From Candidatus Heimdallarchaeota archaeon (lineage in GTDB: Archaea > Asgardarchaeota > Heimdallarchaeia > Heimdallarchaeales > Heimdallarchaeaceae), in assembly GCA_019057815.1 (NCBI GenBank), contig JAHLWR010000006.1, forward strand, positions 1-64,000: a DNA stretch of 64,000 bases, written 5' to 3'. Position numbers and translations under genes: made by a program. Under the pieces are notes generated by a model that made no database searches, was not told the DNA's origin, and worked only from the letters and a program-made list of their open reading frames with translations. Position 1 is the stretch's first letter; each line of letters opens with the position of its first letter. Shown here piece after piece: positions 29,301 to 37,213 of the stretch.

Positions 29301-30795
29301 TTATCCATTGCATGATGGTCGTCAAGGTCGTGAAGGAGATATTGTAAAACAATTATCAATTCTAGAACCAGATGGTTATTATATCAATAGAATGACTAAA
29401 ATGGTTATAAACAAAGACATTAATCCAATTGATATTATTGGTTCACCGAGTGACTACAGATATTTTTTAGCTGCTACAATAGATTATCAACATATAAAAA
29501 CAAGGTCAAACTCTTCTTTCTCTGCTGAATATATTGACAAAAAAATTGGTGTTGATGCCAATCACTTTTATAAATTAATAACTTCAGAAGACTCTATTCA
29601 AATAAATAGAGCAAAATTCTGTTTAGCTTCCCAGAACATGTTACATGGTGGAATAGTAGCAGGTTTGGATTCTAAAGGTTATTATTTCAATTACTTACTA
29701 AAACAACAATTGAATGAGGTATATAGTAAATTTACATCTAACATAAAATTTTCATCAAGAAGTACAAAAAATAAAGCTATGGATGAGTTTGAAACTAGAC
29801 TTGAAGATTGTTTATTTACCGGACCTTTTAAGGATTTAAAGAAAAAAAATATGATAAACGTATATCGACATAAAGATATTGGTATAATCATCTGGTGGAT
29901 AACTACGCAAACTCTTAAAGATCATCATGTGTGGACTTCTTTACCCATATTTAATTCGAAAGCGGATTTCAATGCCCCAAAAGTCAACATTGCTTTATTA
30001 GGATATTTCAAATATGCATTAAAAAATAGAAAAACTATTCTGTATAAAGTAATTCTAAAAAGATTGGGAGTCGATGTTATTGATGAGATATTAGACTGTA
30101 TTACTAATATAGAAAACTATGTAGAACCATATACCACAAATCCTTTAGAGAAGGATGATGCAATTGATTCAGAAGAAATACGTTCTTACTTTACAATTAA
30201 AGCACATATGCCTAATAAAGAATTCAAAAACGTTGTAAAGATTCTCTCATTAATAGATTATATATTTAAAGGTGAATTAACACTTCCTGAAATAATATCT
30301 GTTGCTTATACTTTTGGTAAAAGACATGATGCAAGAACAGATGGCGCTACTCCATCTTGGATAAAAGGAACTTCACAAAAAACATTCTTAAATTTCACAG
30401 ATTATGTTGCATTTAAGATTCAAAAAACTGATGATACAAGAAAGATTTGGTCAATTGAAAAAATTACTACTAAACCCCTCAAAAAACTATATTTTAGTTT
30501 TCTAAGAAATTCCGACGGTTCTTTTAAAAAATTATCAACCAACCAGAAAATCTTGTTGAATTCTCATGTTTTGCTACCTGGTTTGGTTTTAAAAAAACAC
30601 AAAGATGAAAAATTATCTTCGACTTATCAGCTATTACTAGAAGCGATTATTGACAAAAAATATCGCGATGACAAACAATTATGGAAAAGGAAGAATGAGG
30701 AATTATTTGGTATTAGTCGGACATCTATAATAGACGATGATACATTCTTTAAAAGGTTATATCGATATTGGATTACTGCGTTTTCTGGAGGTTGA
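23305..30795 (+). CDS. Giant 2496-residue multi-pass membrane protein, unknown
   Basis: A single uninterrupted frame. The N-terminus has a long basic region and then a hydrophobic segment (IFILLILVSIIFQ, about residues 46-60) resembling a signal peptide or anchor. Residues about 65-590 are a beta-strand-rich, probably extracellular region with many Asn-x-Ser/Thr sites. Membrane helices follow at about 600-618, 670-690, 712-735, 750-770 and 780-796, with another pair at about 1018-1072. Between them a cytoplasmic stretch near 850-910 (VSPHRLADLADIPIELIEKLLLEL) looks like a winged helix. The last 1400 residues are soluble, rich in Lys, Tyr, Ile and Asn, and match nothing I recognise. No ATPase or protease motif is visible. 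It lies between subtilase and hyuB within the island-like block. The start has GGTGAAAG upstream. Confidence 0.8.
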   Translation: MIERLRGGLRKKSEVFSFFISILRKNILQKEAKKRKTSFQIKIFILLILVSIIFQRVNAEEHSNSYLENSAITLLPQDIVFEYNSTFSNQSFTVELSHIELDVFNCFNLFFKQEGDKTDGSLKVVFLFDGAGIEFIISRLYQDQQEHNLTQAFVYPVKFNGTMNLTITCEGQTSYFHSGSLQIFCTTAIKAVEIPFLSDTTITLPTLPNSFSFRGSVASPVSRCVMTAFYNMEKLDKLNVSLSFTSISFTAFSQYVEVELNNQVIVTEEFDDGITTTLVFILPIDTGLNFLSFYFVVSKSVDIFHFTDIQIDGFIFSFEDSLPENILSYNHWEGDEIDHTFDISVLKPIANNSHQQILYINLNYGCLGSIISPAYYELYSGTEIYSGELTESEQRQSQTIKINTFTTTYDVPLLFRIHGSVEGEGIFFILNTSTIEIKHVLEFTDEATEQFESVFTKEEIILSSISETVTRTYFDVFSTSSYSTRCNISLSLTLFTETYFPVEKIDINLRVGNQEYFFGSIKDRIEINVVKELAILRGYHEVELTLVIYMSGTTITLQNVRYTLIPSTIVELPTYNNPVNDETSEPKKVINPSKPLFMGIEYGIDGLMIVIFIWHFFSKKKGKKEDLVEGGEIVELQMEGYNLHRGHYSKFRRSVKSWRLEKKVSILKTILLPISIFYLTGKIIILNFLTDQMNIIATNGIFELKSPSLSWGYLSFAVCVYLSTLELFCIFVLVTRSTFYEDYFGAIKLLGRILIFPFIISWILLFLYISRNTHSFSTWNTGLLFLCFLIMHLFSKRLGKAIIKKHEFVFYNFKKTGRMKVKLIKNEPYLPSLNPSNPLGNSSISSGKWSEKELEKYKMLLFTTIVYKIRPNVPVSPHRLADLADIPIELIEKLLLELCNNNPALGKYYHTEQVFIRHLDSNKKVLDLRNTSQRQNDENNENNYPTSKHEIIPSSNNSFRDLNTEARNETNKVNSPMKLEEQSSLSNSKLLVFYSKIKYQFKSYFTKDVLEHVKIYGTLPFVTQIVLSLFLFLPIFFLSCKIFFYNPWINIIFTIIGVFLLIELINITLRHIVRYDKKGYSIHQTTNNVEASENLERKNMLFKCESENDLIEERRGDIVINDAFEGETVIKEMEDNNQLEITKLPYFSCDGQARIFDSVGISTKMINRYKFDNSRIRYSDHFIRNLSSVDFTLNFKNFSNSANKPSMIPDELLVKLFEAKFISSTEICTFLKIFQLDTSRGFNSLELLAEYPEFTAELEAIANRIINDGWRNLAFLQIACIYSKFIKNEGISEIRNLQTFRGELPYFNVLYLFYRLAFYANRYIKYKISSLQSFDEKKLKAISIWENTIIPKLRFELGNLIVFGLGKKNQETKQISGFNRMVTTQNGIYSFNIDKLDNDWGPISIIKSELSYTHTSYTVSIKNIYDLRKFYRLRNGVDLLTWNALIEFKDYDVKSKESTLRKGFSPTYNLAEKLELGAIPSFFVDKKGTIIDLTKFNATEVYKLLKLRMLSEGYWQFFDQVSINNFRFTPQGKQVPPELMYRLATMIDILCASSGCLRIKKVFFNVDENNIDKITKVRQFSLGTPFANTVLKEIDIPAGFYISVNISILKECINEIDSNILENKTIEFAFTTRVRLQSNIYNVQPIIIYGLKDRNGKIDIVFSDYWEIAIINRDLNKNTAQGSKRYNNSLSLEEWYMYGTDEAIGKDIWISKTTDYQQQIKQLEFVDPTKPNEGIIKKAFISMLSFYERQKYSKKIRFSNNDTKTKNIPYLTLLNTDGAPIFSKFKIDMSRGLMACFDPKRYNISNIAPIILHNAREFLQRFIRTRKVPIVLSYYDEVSEIWETTIDWKHINDAINCLEDLKNLFAVEYNNIGKIDSMLSTQKESRYLYYSIFKYLRDIQLSIPLKTKWALDNDKDYGLKILYAKILDTIDYYQDLSKTPYLKIYSQTKRIDSDISTAINIIPDPMEYVHHWTTEVSNKENSVKNTEMSEFIERIYGAFYPLHDGRQGREGDIVKQLSILEPDGYYINRMTKMVINKDINPIDIIGSPSDYRYFLAATIDYQHIKTRSNSSFSAEYIDKKIGVDANHFYKLITSEDSIQINRAKFCLASQNMLHGGIVAGLDSKGYYFNYLLKQQLNEVYSKFTSNIKFSSRSTKNKAMDEFETRLEDCLFTGPFKDLKKKNMINVYRHKDIGIIIWWITTQTLKDHHVWTSLPIFNSKADFNAPKVNIALLGYFKYALKNRKTILYKVILKRLGVDVIDEILDCITNIENYVEPYTTNPLEKDDAIDSEEIRSYFTIKAHMPNKEFKNVVKILSLIDYIFKGELTLPEIISVAYTFGKRHDARTDGATPSWIKGTSQKTFLNFTDYVAFKIQKTDDTRKIWSIEKITTKPLKKLYFSFLRNSDGSFKKLSTNQKILLNSHVLLPGLVLKKHKDEKLSSTYQLLLEAIIDKKYRDDKQLWKRKNEELFGISRTSIIDDDTFFKRLYRYWITAFSGG

Positions 30796-30878
30796 CCATG
30801 TTTTGAATATAAGCTGTGAAAATATTTATGGTAAAACTAATTATATGTTTTATTCTTTATTTCTTAATAATGTTAAAA

Positions 30879-32456
30879 ATGAATCTTTTGGAAACTCAAA
30901 TCATAAATCAAGCTCTGATAGCTGTAGCTATTGAAACTGGAATTGTACTTCAACGTTCAGCTTTTTCTCTAAACATTAGAGATAGATTGGATTTCTCAAG
31001 TGCAATACTTGATTCTAAATGTAGATTAATTGCGCAAGCAGAACATATACCAGTACATTTAGGGGCAATGCCAGAGTCAGCAAAAGGTATTGTTTCATAC
31101 ATTGGTTTTGATAACATGCTTAAAGGGGACATTTATATTGCAAATAATCCTTATCTTGGGGGAAGTCATTTACCCGACATCACAGTTGTAAAACCAATCT
31201 TTTACCAGCAACAATTAGTAGGTTACATTGCTAATCGTTGCCATCACGCTGATGTTGGTCCCATTCACGGTGTCCCTGGGTCTATGCCGGGTGGTAAATA
31301 TCAATTACATGATGAGGGTTATATCATCAATCCAACTGTCCTTGAAAGAGAAGGGAAGTTAAATCAAGAGTGGTTTGAAAACTTTTTGAGTAATGTTAGA
31401 GTACCAAGAGAAAGAAAAGGAGATATTCAAGCTCAACTGGCATCAACAAAAGTTGGAGAAAAAAAATATCATAGTATTCTCTGTAAATACTCCTTAAAAC
31501 GCGTTCAAAAGATAATTGATTTCTTAAATGTAAGATCAAAACGTGCAGCTGTTGAACTTATAACCAAAATTCCTGAAGGTTGTACTGTAAAATATACAGA
31601 TTATATGGACGATGATGGTGTTACGGATAAACCAATTGCAATAACAGCAGAAGTAACGCGGAAAGGAGAAGAGCTTATTGTAGATTACTCAAAGACCGAT
31701 CCTCAAGTTGAAGGAAATATCAACGCCCCGCGCGCTGTAACTCTCTCTGCAACTTATTATATTCTTAGATGTTTGGTTTCGAGGGAGTATACAACAAATT
31801 ATGGATTATATGAACCACTAAAAATATTAACTAAGAAAGGAACTCTAGTTGATCCAATAGCTCCTGCAGGAGTTGCAGCAGGGAATGTTGAGACAAGTCA
31901 AAGGATAACTGATGTTATGTTAGGGGTGTTTTCACAACTATTTCCAGATGATGTACCAGCAGGAAGTAGTGGTACTATGAACAATATAATAATTGGTGGT
32001 TTAAGTCCCACCGGTGATGAATTCACATATTATGAAACTATTGCTGGTGGAATAGGTGCGGGGAAGAATTACCATCCTCCAAATGCAACACATAGCCACA
32101 TGACAAATACGCGAAACACATCAATAGAGGTACTGGAACGATATTACCCATTACGTGTGTTAGAATACTCTATTTTGCCTGATTCGGGCGGTTCTGGGAA
32201 ATGGTCAGGCAGTAATGGAATACGTAGATCAATTCAATTGTTGACAGAAGAAAGTATCCTCTCTATTCAAAGTGAAAGAAGAAAATATCCCCCATTTGGC
32301 TTATTTGGAGGGAGTCCTGGAACGAAAGGGAAAAACACCCTTAAAACAGCTAATAGACAAGACATACTCCCTTCCAAAGTTACAAGAAAAATAAAGAAAG
32401 GTGATATTGTCATTATCGAAACACCAGGTGGTGGAGGATATGGTGTTAAAAGTTGA
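30879..32456 (+). CDS. hyuB: Hydantoinase B / 5-oxoprolinase-type subunit B
   Basis: Intact 525-residue HyuB-family subunit, partner of HyuA in ATP-dependent ring-opening of hydantoins, oxoproline or similar lactams. Family blocks include RLDFSSAILD, AEHIPVHLGAMP, GDIYIANNPYLGGSHLPDIT, NRCHHADVGPIHGVPGSMPGG, the central FSQLFPDDVPAGSSGT, and the C-terminal GGSGKWSGSNGIRR and TPGGGGYG. ATG 30879 is preferred over 30816, because the extra 21 residues upstream are hydrophobic and not family-like. The only complete hyuA in the window is 13 kb upstream, next to the broken hyuB. The two could still form one enzyme if both are expressed. Confidence 0.9.
   Translation: MNLLETQIINQALIAVAIETGIVLQRSAFSLNIRDRLDFSSAILDSKCRLIAQAEHIPVHLGAMPESAKGIVSYIGFDNMLKGDIYIANNPYLGGSHLPDITVVKPIFYQQQLVGYIANRCHHADVGPIHGVPGSMPGGKYQLHDEGYIINPTVLEREGKLNQEWFENFLSNVRVPRERKGDIQAQLASTKVGEKKYHSILCKYSLKRVQKIIDFLNVRSKRAAVELITKIPEGCTVKYTDYMDDDGVTDKPIAITAEVTRKGEELIVDYSKTDPQVEGNINAPRAVTLSATYYILRCLVSREYTTNYGLYEPLKILTKKGTLVDPIAPAGVAAGNVETSQRITDVMLGVFSQLFPDDVPAGSSGTMNNIIIGGLSPTGDEFTYYETIAGGIGAGKNYHPPNATHSHMTNTRNTSIEVLERYYPLRVLEYSILPDSGGSGKWSGSNGIRRSIQLLTEESILSIQSERRKYPPFGLFGGSPGTKGKNTLKTANRQDILPSKVTRKIKKGDIVIIETPGGGGYGVKS
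31185..31246 (+). repeat. 62-bp direct repeat, copy 2 (in intact hyuB)
   Basis: Identical to 18229-18290. The two copies are in the same orientation about 13 kb apart, so recombination between them could delete or circularise the intervening segment. Confidence 0.92.
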
Positions 32457-32464
32457 AACATGTC

Positions 32465-33244
32465 TTAGTATTTTGAAGTTTTGTTAAATTCAATATCAAT
32501 TATTCTCAGTTTAGCATAACTAATGTTCTTGTCAGGCAAATTCCATTCTACTTCACCTTCAGTTGGAATTCTTACGTTGTTTATTTTCTTGTATTTTCTG
32601 CAATAACAAGACCATTTTTCTTTTTTTAATTCACCTTTTTCTTCCATGAATCTGTCTTCAGTTGTTAGTTTTGTTATTTGCCCTTCTGCATTGAAATAGA
32701 AAAGGAATGATAAATTACTACCTCTATAATTGACAATAGCTCGTGCTGTTTCACTATCAATTGGTTCCCAATTCAAGAATTCGTTTGGCAATAAAGCTGT
32801 TGGAAACCACACAGATTCTGCAATATATCTAATAAATTCCGATTGATCGCATTCTTCTCCTTTCAAATTGACCACTGTAATGATAGACAATAATTTGATA
32901 ATTAAATTTCCTTTATTTTGAAAATAACTATCTTTTCCTGTTATCCAGAAAAAAGGCAAAGGCTTTATTTTACAATACCAGAGAAAAGCAGGATTTTGAG
33001 TGGTGAAGTACTGCTCTGCTATAATAGGTATCCATTTCGAGTTCTCATTCATTTTAAATAAGCCGTCTTGTTTTAACCTAACATAACTAATATATTCTTG
33101 TCCCTCCTTTAATGCATACTTAAAGTACCTTTGAACAGGATCTGGAAGACTCTTTATCTGATCATAAGTAAATACTTTGTCTGAAATATTTCCGGAGTTT
33201 GCAAATAGGCTTTCAATTTCTTTGCTTTTATTGTTCCTTAACAT
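32465..33244 (-). CDS. DUF6920/DUF6544-like protein
   Basis: A 259-residue protein resembling a family of uncharacterised proteins defined by LPDPVQRYFKYAL followed by a strand with VRLKQDGLFKM and then AEQYFTTQNPAFLWYCKIK. These three blocks occur at about residues 33-100 here. The rest has beta-strand repeats (RAIVNYRGSNLSFLFYFN, AEGQITKLTTEDRF), perhaps a lipid- or ligand-binding barrel. The molecular function of the family is unknown to me. It converges with hyuB. Confidence 0.7.
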   Translation of the reverse strand: MLRNNKSKEIESLFANSGNISDKVFTYDQIKSLPDPVQRYFKYALKEGQEYISYVRLKQDGLFKMNENSKWIPIIAEQYFTTQNPAFLWYCKIKPLPFFWITGKDSYFQNKGNLIIKLLSIITVVNLKGEECDQSEFIRYIAESVWFPTALLPNEFLNWEPIDSETARAIVNYRGSNLSFLFYFNAEGQITKLTTEDRFMEEKGELKKEKWSCYCRKYKKINNVRIPTEGEVEWNLPDKNISYAKLRIIDIEFNKTSKY

Positions 33245-33383
33245 ACTACCATCTACACAGTTATACTACTGAAATATGAAAAACAAATAGTAACTTTACT
33301 TACTTTAAGTTTTTTAAATACACTTTCCTTCAATCTAGAAATGTAAAAAAAAAGAAAATGTTTGTAAAGTGAATCAATGCAGT

Positions 33384-33656
33384 TTACTTTCCTTTCCACA
33401 TTTCAACTACTTTTTCCGCTTCAATAACGGGATCAATTCTACATTTGACTTCAGGCGCATAGTGAAGTACATACTTCAATAGTTCATCTGGATTATCTGC
33501 TTCAAAGATTTGAAAGCCAGAGAACTCTCCACCAATCGCATAATTGGGTGAGATAGATTCCAAATTTTCAACTTCGACATCTTTAATCTTTTCCCATTTT
33601 TTAATGACGGCATCCATATCAGCGGGATCAAATTCCCAGAATAGCACATATTTCAT
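33384..33656 (-). CDS. DUF3303-like small protein
   Basis: A 90-residue protein starting MKYVLFWEFDPADMDAV, with a central FSGFQIFEADNPDELLKYV and a C-terminal helix. This pattern matches DUF3303-type ferredoxin-fold (dimeric alpha/beta) proteins that are small and standalone. The likely role of such proteins is ligand binding or an unidentified enzymatic step. GGAGGAG-type sequence lies just upstream of the ATG, and a palindromic site occurs about 80 bp upstream. Confidence 0.72.
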   Translation of the reverse strand: MKYVLFWEFDPADMDAVIKKWEKIKDVEVENLESISPNYAIGGEFSGFQIFEADNPDELLKYVLHYAPEVKCRIDPVIEAEKVVEMWKGK

Positions 33657-34049
33657 ATCTTTATAACTCCTCCATCATTGAATAATTATCACTCTTCAAA
33701 ATTTCATTTAAACTTTTTGTATTCTAGACCTAGTGTATCATTCCAAAATGATACATATCTTCTTCTTCATAATCTTTTGATTAAAAAAGGCAGACAAATT
33801 TCAAATTAGTATTGTTTTCATAATTGCCTTTTTGTGTTTTTTTGAACATAAATTTGTTAGCATCTGAAAGTTTTTAATAAACTAAACGTATTTTTATCGT
33901 ATTATTTATGTAATGTACTCGTTCTTAATTCCCTAATTACACTATGTTCTTACATCACAGATTGCAATTGTTGTTAACACAGGAAAAAGGGATTTTACAA
34001 GTGATTATTATTCCCAAAAATTTAGATAAGTGTAATCAACTGTTATTGT
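33657..34049. other. Divergent intergenic region
   Basis: 393 bp between divergent genes. Besides the palindrome at 33734-33755 it holds a second inverted repeat, AAAAAGGCA (33784-33792) / TGCCTTTTT (33825-33833). TATA-like AT-rich stretches near 33890-33910 could serve the hydratase gene. No coding sequence is seen. Confidence 0.45.
33734..33755. promoter_or_regulatory. 22-bp palindrome, candidate operator
   Basis: TGTATCATT-CCAA-AATGATACA: perfect 9-bp arms around a 4-bp centre, about 80 bp upstream of the DUF3303 gene (minus strand). The short spacer and AT-rich arms fit a dimeric regulator site better than a terminator, as no T-run follows. Confidence 0.5.
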
Positions 34050-34844
34050 ATGTCTGAAAATGAGAAGTTAATAATGGTAAAGAAGGTAGGTGTACATAAT
34101 AATATTGCACTCATTATACTCAATCGCCAAAAAGCTCTCAACTCTTTTAATAATTCTATGTTGAAAGAACTAGAACAAGTTTTTCACTCAATGAAAGAAG
34201 ATCCGGAATTGCGTGCAGTTATAATAACCGCTGAAGGTAAATCTTGGTGTGGTGGTGCTGATCTAAAGTGGATGTCAACATTAGATGATAATAGTTATGA
34301 ACAGCTTATCAAGTGCGGTCAAGATGTTTTTGAAATTATAGAAACGTTTCCTTGTCCTACAATTGCTGCGATAAATGGTTTCACATTAGGTGGTGGTATG
34401 GAATTAGCTCTTTGCTGTGATATCCGTATCGCTTCAGAAAATGCTGTGCTAGGACAACCTGAAGTCACTCTTGGGCTTTCTCCTGGTTGGGGAGGTACAT
34501 ACCGCTTGCAAAAAATAGCTGGCGTGGGAGTAGCTAAGGATCTTATTCTTACTGGGCGGAAAGTTTCTGCTAAAGAGGCTTTGCGTATGAATATACTAAG
34601 TGAAATATGCCCTCCAGAAAAGCTGAAAGAAAAAGCAATAGAATGGGCTGAAATAATTGCTAGAAACGCTCCATTAGCTATTACTGAAGCTAAGAAAGCA
34701 ATTAATGATTCAAGAGATGGAACCATTAAAGAAGGTTATATGAATGAGGTTCAAGGAGCAAGAAAATGCTTTGCCAGCCAAGACTTAAAAGAAGGCATCG
34801 CTGCTATATTTGAGAAGAGGAACCCAACGTTCAAAGGAAAATAA
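34050..34844 (+). CDS. Enoyl-CoA hydratase/isomerase (crotonase family)
   Basis: A 264-residue crotonase-fold enzyme acting on acyl-CoA thioesters, probably hydrating trans-2-enoyl-CoA. The oxyanion-hole segments are SWCGGADLKWM (about 66-76) and NGFTLGGGMELALCCDIR (about 105-122). Both catalytic glutamates are present, in GGMELA and in LGQPEVTLG. The length is typical. The next gene, a DtxR-like regulator, starts 30 bp downstream on the same strand, so they may be co-transcribed, although no functional link is evident. Confidence 0.92.
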   Translation: MSENEKLIMVKKVGVHNNIALIILNRQKALNSFNNSMLKELEQVFHSMKEDPELRAVIITAEGKSWCGGADLKWMSTLDDNSYEQLIKCGQDVFEIIETFPCPTIAAINGFTLGGGMELALCCDIRIASENAVLGQPEVTLGLSPGWGGTYRLQKIAGVGVAKDLILTGRKVSAKEALRMNILSEICPPEKLKEKAIEWAEIIARNAPLAITEAKKAINDSRDGTIKEGYMNEVQGARKCFASQDLKEGIAAIFEKRNPTFKGK

Positions 34845-34874
34845 CCCTCCTCTTTACAAAGAAGGTGTAGAAAT

Positions 34875-35624
34875 TTGGCATCTGATGATATCTCTCACAC
34901 AGAGGAAGAATATTTGGAGGTCTTTTTTTGGTTTTTAGAGTATGGTAGTAGTCACGTTAAGACAAATCAAATTGCTGAGATGATGAATGTCCACCCAGGT
35001 ACTGTAACATCGATGCTACGAAAGTTATCTAAGAAGAAGCTGATAAAATATACACCCTACTATGGAGCTGAGCTTACTTCTAAGGGGAAAAAAATTGCAC
35101 TCAAAGTTGTAAGAAACCACAGGCTTGCTGAAAGTTTTCTTTACTGGTTAGGTTTACCATGGTCAAGAATACATGAAGAGGCTTGTAAATGGGAGCATGT
35201 ATTAACAGATGAAATTGCGGCAATGATTGAACAAAAAATCAAATTACCAGAAAGAGGTCCTTCTGGAGCATTCACACCTAAACATGATGGAACTGTAGAA
35301 ACTATTCCTACCAAACAACCTCTTGCTCTTTTTGAAGAGGGAAATAAAGTGGAAATCGTAGAAATTCTGGAAAGAGTGATAGTAAGACACATGCCTAAAA
35401 CTCTTGATTTGCAGGATATATTTGAGGAGTTAGAAGAAAAAAACCTTCTACCAGGGCAAAAATTGACAATCATATCAGTAAAGACTAGAACGGATGTGAA
35501 TATCGAAATGTGGTCACATCTCTATGCTACAGATATGGTTTTAGAAGGCAAAAGTACAAAAAAGATTAATGTGCCTTATTACCTTGTAAATATGATATTG
35601 GCAAGAAAGGTGAACTGTGATTAG
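34875..35624 (+). CDS. DtxR/MntR-family metal-dependent regulator
   Basis: A 249-residue transcription regulator. The N-terminal winged helix-turn-helix (about 8-70) shows HTEEEYLEVFFWFLE, HVKTNQIAEMMNVHPGTVTSMLRKLSKKKLI. The dimerisation and metal-binding region (about 75-140) has HRLAESFLYWLG and EACKWEHVLTDE. A C-terminal FeoA/SH3-like region follows. Metal ligands are plausible at His and Glu in these helices, and the cysteine of CKWEH is also in ligand position. It starts with TTG at 34875. Which metal it senses and its targets are not determinable. Confidence 0.86.
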   Translation: MASDDISHTEEEYLEVFFWFLEYGSSHVKTNQIAEMMNVHPGTVTSMLRKLSKKKLIKYTPYYGAELTSKGKKIALKVVRNHRLAESFLYWLGLPWSRIHEEACKWEHVLTDEIAAMIEQKIKLPERGPSGAFTPKHDGTVETIPTKQPLALFEEGNKVEIVEILERVIVRHMPKTLDLQDIFEELEEKNLLPGQKLTIISVKTRTDVNIEMWSHLYATDMVLEGKSTKKINVPYYLVNMILARKVNCD

Positions 35625-35632
35625 AAGATTCA

Positions 35633-37072
35633 TTATTTGTTTTGTTCTGTTAATTTCCACAGTACTCTCTTAGGTGTATCCTCTAAAGTAATATCAGCTT
35701 CTTTCAGAACATCCCTAATTTTATCACTCATTACCCAATTTTTATCTTTTCGAAATTCTTGACGGATGTCAATTAATAAATTGACAAGTTTTTCAACAGT
35801 TTCAATAGAGTGATATTGATTAATATCTTCAAATAGTCCTAGAACGGACATGAATTCATCAAAAAGCTTTTCAGATTCTCTCATTAGGGCACCATTTATC
35901 TCTTCAGTATTCCTGATGTAATCGTTAACGTCTCTAGAATAATTAAATACAACAGCAAGACCATTGGGAGTATTAAAATCTTCATTCATGGCTGTAATAA
36001 AATCATGTCTAGCTTTTTCAATTTTGGTAAACAGATTAGCATCAGTGTCATTCAAAACATCCTTGATTAATTCATTTGAACCATCTGCGAAATTCTTTGT
36101 TAGTAGAACAACATCAAACAATCTGTTAGAAGTAGTTTGAGCTTGTTTAATGGCGTCTTCATTGAAGCTAATGGGACTGCGATAATGGGTCTGAAGGATA
36201 AATAAGCGAACAGCATCGGAAGAATAATGTTTTAGTAGATCGAAGATGTTAACGAAATTACCAAGGGACTTACTCATTTTCTCTTGGTCAATATTGATGT
36301 AACCATTATGGAGCCAATATCGAGCAAAAGGTTTACCAAACAAAGATTCAGATTGAGCGATTTCGTTTTCGTGATGAGGGAAGATAAGATCTTGGCCACC
36401 GCTGTGAATATCGATAGATTCACCTAAATAGGTCATTGACATAACAGAGCATTCAAGGTGCCAACCAGGTCTTCCGTCTCCCCATGGTGATGGCCAGCTT
36501 GGTTCCCCTAGTTTTTTTGCTTTCCATAGGGCAAAATCTGCTGGATGGTGTTTATTGGGATTTTCAGCATCTTCAGTGTCTAGTAAAATATTAGCTAATT
36601 TTTGATTAGAGAGTTTACCGTAGTTATCAAATTTCTGGATGTCGAAATAAACATCACCATGACTCTCATAAGCGAAACCCTTCTCAATAAGTTTGATAAC
36701 AAAATCTATCATAGGATTGATATGGAGCATAGCACGGGGGCTGATTGTAGCTGGTTTAATGTTCAAACTTCGCATATCTCTGCGGAAATAGCGCAAATAC
36801 TCCTCAACTAATTCCAAAACTCCACGCTTTTCCTGTTTAGAAACTTCAATAACCCTATCTTCAATATCAGTGAAATTCATAATATACTTAACAGTGTAAC
36901 CTCTGTATTCTAAGTAACGACGAATAGCATCAAAAGCAACAGCAGAGCGAGCATGACCGAGGTGCATAAGCCCATTGACAGTCGGTCCACAATTATAAAA
37001 GCGGACAACATTGGGTTCAAGAGTAGTAAACTCTTCAAGTTGCCGTGTAAGAGTATTGTAAATCTTAATCAT
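35633..37072 (-). CDS. cysS: Cysteinyl-tRNA synthetase
   Basis: A class I synthetase of 479 residues charging tRNA-Cys. The N-terminal zinc-ligand Cys is in RFYNCGPTV (about 28), the HIGH motif appears as HLGHARS (about 38-44), DIHSGGQDLIFPHHENEIAQ contains the conserved His/Cys-site residues, and KMSKSLGNF is the ATP loop (about 268). The anticodon-binding helical domain ends the protein. The length is typical. It converges with the DtxR gene 8 bp away. Confidence 0.95.
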   Translation of the reverse strand: MIKIYNTLTRQLEEFTTLEPNVVRFYNCGPTVNGLMHLGHARSAVAFDAIRRYLEYRGYTVKYIMNFTDIEDRVIEVSKQEKRGVLELVEEYLRYFRRDMRSLNIKPATISPRAMLHINPMIDFVIKLIEKGFAYESHGDVYFDIQKFDNYGKLSNQKLANILLDTEDAENPNKHHPADFALWKAKKLGEPSWPSPWGDGRPGWHLECSVMSMTYLGESIDIHSGGQDLIFPHHENEIAQSESLFGKPFARYWLHNGYINIDQEKMSKSLGNFVNIFDLLKHYSSDAVRLFILQTHYRSPISFNEDAIKQAQTTSNRLFDVVLLTKNFADGSNELIKDVLNDTDANLFTKIEKARHDFITAMNEDFNTPNGLAVVFNYSRDVNDYIRNTEEINGALMRESEKLFDEFMSVLGLFEDINQYHSIETVEKLVNLLIDIRQEFRKDKNWVMSDKIRDVLKEADITLEDTPKRVLWKLTEQNK

Positions 37073-37213
37073 AAGTGAACAACAAAAAGGGCTTAAAAAA
37101 GCGTTTCGTTAGGTCAGAAGTTAAAATTTGTTGTCTTCTACCAATAATTCTTTGTTTTACTGATGTAAGTGAGAACTTTTTAAATAACTAGAATTAAAAA
37201 ATAATTGAAAGTT

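Noticed and set aside
30737-30934. Plus-strand frame between the giant gene and hyuB
   Set aside because: It overlaps both genes in another frame and shows no motif or good start signal.
18229-31246. Target-site duplication or att repeats of an integrative element
   Set aside because: The repeat is coding hyuB sequence embedded in longer diverged homology, and no integrase or tRNA end is present, so recombination between paralogues explains it better.
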